Assembly: GCF_000744435.1 (NCBI RefSeq)
Contig: NZ_JQLX01000011.1
Coordinates: 62,001 to 126,000 of the forward strand
DNA: 64,000 nt
Origin: Hippea jasoniae
GTDB lineage: Bacteria; Campylobacterota_A; Desulfurellia; Desulfurellales; Hippeaceae
Direction: 5' to 3'
This document shows positions 61,113 to 64,000 of this stretch, in pieces; position 1 is the stretch's first letter, and each line of letters opens with the position of its first letter. The notes below the pieces were generated by a model that saw only the letters and a program-made list of their open reading frames with translations, did no database searches and was not told the origin of the DNA. Made by a program: the position numbers and the translations under genes.

Positions 61113-61961
61113 TTAAAGCTCTATTTCTTTATGCCTGTTAACATGACAGGCTATGTTGATTCCAAGCGGCAGAGTTGCTATATGACACGGCTCCATCTCA
61201 ATATGAACACCCAAAGCCGTTGTCAAACCACCCAGACCAGCAGGACCTATACCGGAATTGTTAACCCTTTTTAAGATCTCCTGCTCCATTTCTGCAAGCT
61301 CTGGGTCCGGGCTGGGCTGGCCAACCTTTCTCAGGGTTGCATGCTTTGCCATAACAGCTGCTCTTTCAAAATCACCACCTATACCAACACCCACTATAAC
61401 CGGCGGACATGGATTTGGACCTGCCTGAATTACCCAATCCACAACGGTGTTGATTATTCCCTCTTTGCCATCAGCGGGCTTGAGCATCTGCACTTTACTC
61501 ATAGACTCACTACCGCCACCCTTTGCATCAAAGATGATCTTTACCTTATTGCCGGGTACTACAAAGGTGTGAACAATGGCGGGTAAGTTGTTACCATAAT
61601 TTGCCCTTGTTAGTGGATGGCATGTGGATTTTCTTAAATAGCCATCTTTATAAGCTCGCTCTACGCCTTTATTTATGGCATCAACAAGATAACCATCTGT
61701 AAAATGAACATCCTGACCCACTTCAAGAAAAATAACGGCAAGACCTGTATCCTGACAGAGCGGAAACTCCTCGTTCGCCGAAACCTCAACATTTTTAAAA
61801 ATCGTCTCTAAAACCTTTTTTGCAACCGGGGATTTTTCCTTTTCGTAGGCTTTTTTCTCAGCCTCTAAAATATCCTCAGGCAAATGATAGGCGGCCTCAA
61901 GCGCAAGCTTGTAGACCGCATTCTCAACATCCTTAACACTGATATTTCTTACTTCAGCCAT
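61113..61961 (-). CDS. fumA: Fumarate hydratase class I, alpha subunit
   Basis: 282 residues. Likely cluster cysteines in [20 protein letters not shown] near residue 72, [20 protein letters not shown] near 116, and [20 protein letters not shown] near 187. [18 protein letters not shown] and [20 protein letters not shown] are also typical. It is an oxygen-sensitive 4Fe-4S dehydratase. It lies 21 bases downstream of mdh, giving an mdh-fum operon. The symbol marks the subunit. Confidence 0.94.
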   Translation of the reverse strand: MAEVRNISVKDVENAVYKLALEAAYHLPEDILEAEKKAYEKEKSPVAKKVLETIFKNVEVSANEEFPLCQDTGLAVIFLEVGQDVHFTDGYLVDAINKGVERAYKDGYLRKSTCHPLTRANYGNNLPAIVHTFVVPGNKVKIIFDAKGGGSESMSKVQMLKPADGKEGIINTVVDWVIQAGPNPCPPVIVGVGIGGDFERAAVMAKHATLRKVGQPSPDPELAEMEQEILKRVNNSGIGPAGLGGLTTALGVHIEMEPCHIATLPLGINIACHVNRHKEIEL

Positions 61962-61982
61962 TTTTTTATCCCTTTATTTATT

Positions 61983-62933
61983 TTATAAAAGTTTTAACTC
62001 CTCAATCCTGTTGCAGAGCTCTTTTACATGGTCAGCAGATGCCTTAAGTGCCTGCAGTTCTTCATCTGTCAGTTTAAGCTCAACAACCTCTTCAACACCA
62101 TTCTGGCCCAATCTTGCTGGAAGACCAACAAACAGATCTGGATCAAGACCGTATTTACCCTGAGTTTTAACTGCACATGGTAAAATATCTTTTGTGTCCT
62201 TAACAATAGCCTCAACCATCTGAACAACAGCTGAAGCTGTAGCATAGAATGCAGAACCAGTTTTCAATAGAGAAACAATCTCGCCACCGCCTTTTCTTGT
62301 TCTTTCAACAAGTCTCTCGATTGTATCTTTATCAAAGATCTCTGTTATTGGAACGCCTCTTACAGTTGAATATCTTGTCAATGGAACCATATCATCACCA
62401 TGACCGCCCAATGTCATTGCCTGAACAGCCTTAACGGAGCATTTTGCCTCCCATGCAATAAACCTTGCAAAGCGTGTTGAATCCAGACAACCTGCCTGAC
62501 CCATAAGTTTATCATCTGCAAAGCCGCCAACCTTCTTTGCAGCATAAACCATAGCATCAAGCGGATTAGCAACAACAATAACAATGGCGTTTGGTGAATA
62601 TTTTGCAACCTTCTCAGCAACATCTTTCATGATTTTTACATTCTTTTCAAGCAGGTCATCCCTGCTCATTCCTGGTTTTCTTGGTAAACCCGATGTAATG
62701 ATAACGATATCGGAGTTCTCTGTATCCTTATAATCGTTTGTTCCGATAATCTCTGTATCGAAACCCTCAATTGGAGCTGCTTCCATCTCATCCAAAGCCT
62801 TACCCTGAGGTAAGCCTTCAACGATGTCAACCAAAACAACCGTTTTTGCAAGCTCCTTTTCAGCAATCCTCAACATCGTTGTACCGCCAACCTGTCCTGC
62901 ACCGATAATACTAATCTTAGCGTTCGCCAACAT
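61983..62933 (-). CDS. mdh: Malate dehydrogenase (LDH-like type)
   Basis: 316 residues. NAD fold ISIIGAGQVGGTTMLRIAEK, with VVLVDIVEGLPQGKALDEME; the substrate-binding loop TSGLPRKPGMSRDDLLEKNV near residue 80 (Arg pair favours malate over lactate); and the catalytic histidine in TLGGHGDDMVPLTRYSTVRG near 175. It interconverts malate and oxaloacetate. AGGAGG lies six bases before the ATG, and a good promoter is upstream. Confidence 0.96.
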   Translation of the reverse strand: MLANAKISIIGAGQVGGTTMLRIAEKELAKTVVLVDIVEGLPQGKALDEMEAAPIEGFDTEIIGTNDYKDTENSDIVIITSGLPRKPGMSRDDLLEKNVKIMKDVAEKVAKYSPNAIVIVVANPLDAMVYAAKKVGGFADDKLMGQAGCLDSTRFARFIAWEAKCSVKAVQAMTLGGHGDDMVPLTRYSTVRGVPITEIFDKDTIERLVERTRKGGGEIVSLLKTGSAFYATASAVVQMVEAIVKDTKDILPCAVKTQGKYGLDPDLFVGLPARLGQNGVEEVVELKLTDEELQALKASADHVKELCNRIEELKLL

Positions 62934-62993
62934 ACTTCTACCTCCTAAAAAATTGATTTAATTCCCTATTACTTTCTCTTTTGCTGAGCTAAT

Positions 62994-63021
62994 TTTATAC
63001 CCAAACATTATCAAGTGTCAA
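62994..63021 (-). promoter_or_regulatory. Predicted promoter of the mdh-fumarase operon
   Basis: TTGACA (63021-63016), 16-base spacer, TATAAA (62999-62994) on the minus strand; near consensus, leader of about 55 bases. Confidence 0.7.
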
Positions 63022-63052
63022 CATTTAAAAGAACCTAAAAAAGTTGACTAAT

Positions 63053-64000
63053 CTATTTAAGCTTTACGATTAGATCTCCGGCCTCAATAGAATCACCTTC
63101 GGCTAAATAAATCTTTTCAACAACCCCATCCAAAGAAGCTTTAATCTTTGTTTCCATTTTCATGGCTTCTGTTATCACAACAACATCGGATTTTTTTACC
63201 TTATCGCCCTCTTTTACATTTATTTTTACGATCTTTCCAGGCATAGTTGCGCATATATCTTTGGGATTATTAATATCACCCTTAATTGCTGTCTTAATTT
63301 GAGCAGCTATATTGCTGTCTTTTATTTCAACACTACGCGCCTGACCGTTTAGCTCAAAATCCACTTTTCTAAAGCCTTTCTTATCTGGCTCATGCAGATT
63401 CAAATACTTAATAAACAGCGTTTTGCCTTCCTCTATTTCAACCTCAATCTCCTTATTTTTATGCAAAGGATAGAAAAACGACCTGCTATCCAGCATCCAT
63501 ACATCACCATATTCTTGGTTAAACGACACATAATCTTCAAACACCTTGGGATAAAGTGCATAGCTTATAACATCTTCTTCTTCAAAATCACGCTTGAATT
63601 TATCTTTTAACTCTTTTTTGGCTTTCTCAAAATCATAATCCCCCAGCATCTCACCCGGCCTGACAGTTATAGGTTTTTCTCCTTTCAAAACAATTTTTGC
63701 CAGTTTTTGGGGAAACCCTCCGTAGGGCTGACCAAGCATACCTTTAAAAAAGCTTACTACAGAGTCAGGGAAAGATAGATTTTCACCTTTCTCATATAAA
63801 TCCTCTGGCTGTAGATTATTTTGCACCATAAATAGAGCCAGATCACCCACAACCTTTGAAGATGGTGTAACCTTTATTAAATCCCCCAACATATCATTGA
63901 CCTTTTTATACATCTTTTTAATCTCTTCCCATTTATCAATTAATCCTAAGCTTTCCACCTGAACAATCAGATTTGAATATTGCCCTCCAGGTATTTCATG
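63053..64000 (-). CDS. pycB: Pyruvate carboxylase subunit B / oxaloacetate decarboxylase alpha (5' part outside window)
   Basis: The last 316 codons are visible. The frame enters at the right edge with HEIPGGQYSNLIVQVESLG, the conserved carboxyltransferase stretch, so the internal GTG at 63958 is not the start. It ends with a biotin carrier domain, with the biotin lysine in VVITEAMKMETKIKASLDG near the C-terminus. It transfers carboxyl between biotin and pyruvate or oxaloacetate. No sodium-pump subunits are visible, and anaplerotic carboxylation would feed mdh; subunit identity (PycB against OadA) is not settled. Confidence 0.92.
   Translation of the reverse strand, partial: HEIPGGQYSNLIVQVESLGLIDKWEEIKKMYKKVNDMLGDLIKVTPSSKVVGDLALFMVQNNLQPEDLYEKGENLSFPDSVVSFFKGMLGQPYGGFPQKLAKIVLKGEKPITVRPGEMLGDYDFEKAKKELKDKFKRDFEEEDVISYALYPKVFEDYVSFNQEYGDVWMLDSRSFFYPLHKNKEIEVEIEEGKTLFIKYLNLHEPDKKGFRKVDFELNGQARSVEIKDSNIAAQIKTAIKGDINNPKDICATMPGKIVKINVKEGDKVKKSDVVVITEAMKMETKIKASLDGVVEKIYLAEGDSIEAGDLIVKLK

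Noticed and set aside
1-64000. tRNA or rRNA genes, CRISPR arrays, insertion sequences, prophage genes
   Set aside because: No cloverleaf-like sequences, spaced direct repeats, transposase or integrase motifs were seen; apart from the sugar island the gene content is housekeeping.

Overview
The window is a gene-dense, low-GC (mid-30s percent by eye) bacterial chromosome segment with no rRNA, tRNA, insertion sequence or CRISPR array that I could see. Gene content suggests a Gram-negative, flagellated, anaerobic or microaerophilic bacterium: Mla lipid transport, TolC, LapA/LapB, the futalosine menaquinone enzyme MqnA, two-subunit class I fumarase, a reversible SdhABCD/fumarate reductase, malate dehydrogenase and a biotin-dependent pyruvate carboxylase B subunit. 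The set and style resemble sulfur-reducing Desulfurellaceae (Hippea/Desulfurella) or related Campylobacterota. That assignment is inference from gene content; no search was run.

Layout. (1) 1-12.7 kb, all minus strand: a surface or flagellar sugar island. It opens with PseB and PseC from a predicted promoter at 12.74-12.77 kb. It continues with a cytidylyltransferase/PseG-like fusion, two methyltransferases, three ATP-grasp proteins, two small membrane proteins, a Gfo/Idh/MocA oxidoreductase, a cytosolic sialidase-fold protein and a NeuB/PseI-like synthase, and it runs off the left edge. (2) 12.8-17.7 kb: a Maf-type (DUF115) flagellin glycosyltransferase with a TPR tail, facing a flagellin gene that has a clear sigma-28 promoter. 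Together these imply that a nonulosonate-type sugar is made in the cytoplasm and placed on flagellin. (3) 17.7-22.3 kb: serine uptake (SdaC-like), MarC, glutamate decarboxylase and serine dehydratase. (4) 22.5-31.35 kb: a long minus-strand run (small lipoprotein, nadB, cysteine synthase, rnc, era, mgtE, glmM, thioredoxin-like, serA), mostly with ATGA or TGATG overlaps. (5) 31.4-38.25 kb, plus strand: dksA-like, comF-like, then rpsF-ssb-rpsR-rplI-dnaB-uvrA. (6) 38.2-41.8 kb: a PerR/Fur-type regulator facing a marR-emrA-emrB efflux operon. (7) 41.8-47.8 kb: ilvE-mqnA, convergent with alr-mlaE-mlaF-mlaD. (8) 47.8-57.0 kb, plus strand: MagIII-like glycosylase, coaE, tolC, DMT exporter, ACT protein, paaK, HIT protein, lapA, lapB, ruvA, xseA. 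(9) 57.1-64.0 kb, minus strand: sdhB/A/D/C, fumarase beta/alpha, mdh, and the 3' part of a pyruvate carboxylase B gene; this is a block for the oxidative or reductive TCA cycle.

The most interesting points are these. The sugar island is unusually rich in ATP-grasp enzymes and has a PseG-like domain whose catalytic His is Asn. A 16-bp palindromic operator with an identical promoter architecture precedes both marR-emrAB and the distant tolC gene, so the tripartite pump appears to be one regulon split over two loci. Strong Shine-Dalgarno-like sequences lie near the predicted 5' ends of the flagellin and sdhCDAB transcripts, far from the start codons, and resemble mRNA-stabilising STAB-SD elements. 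A 36-codon LptM-like lipoprotein gene sits upstream of nadB.
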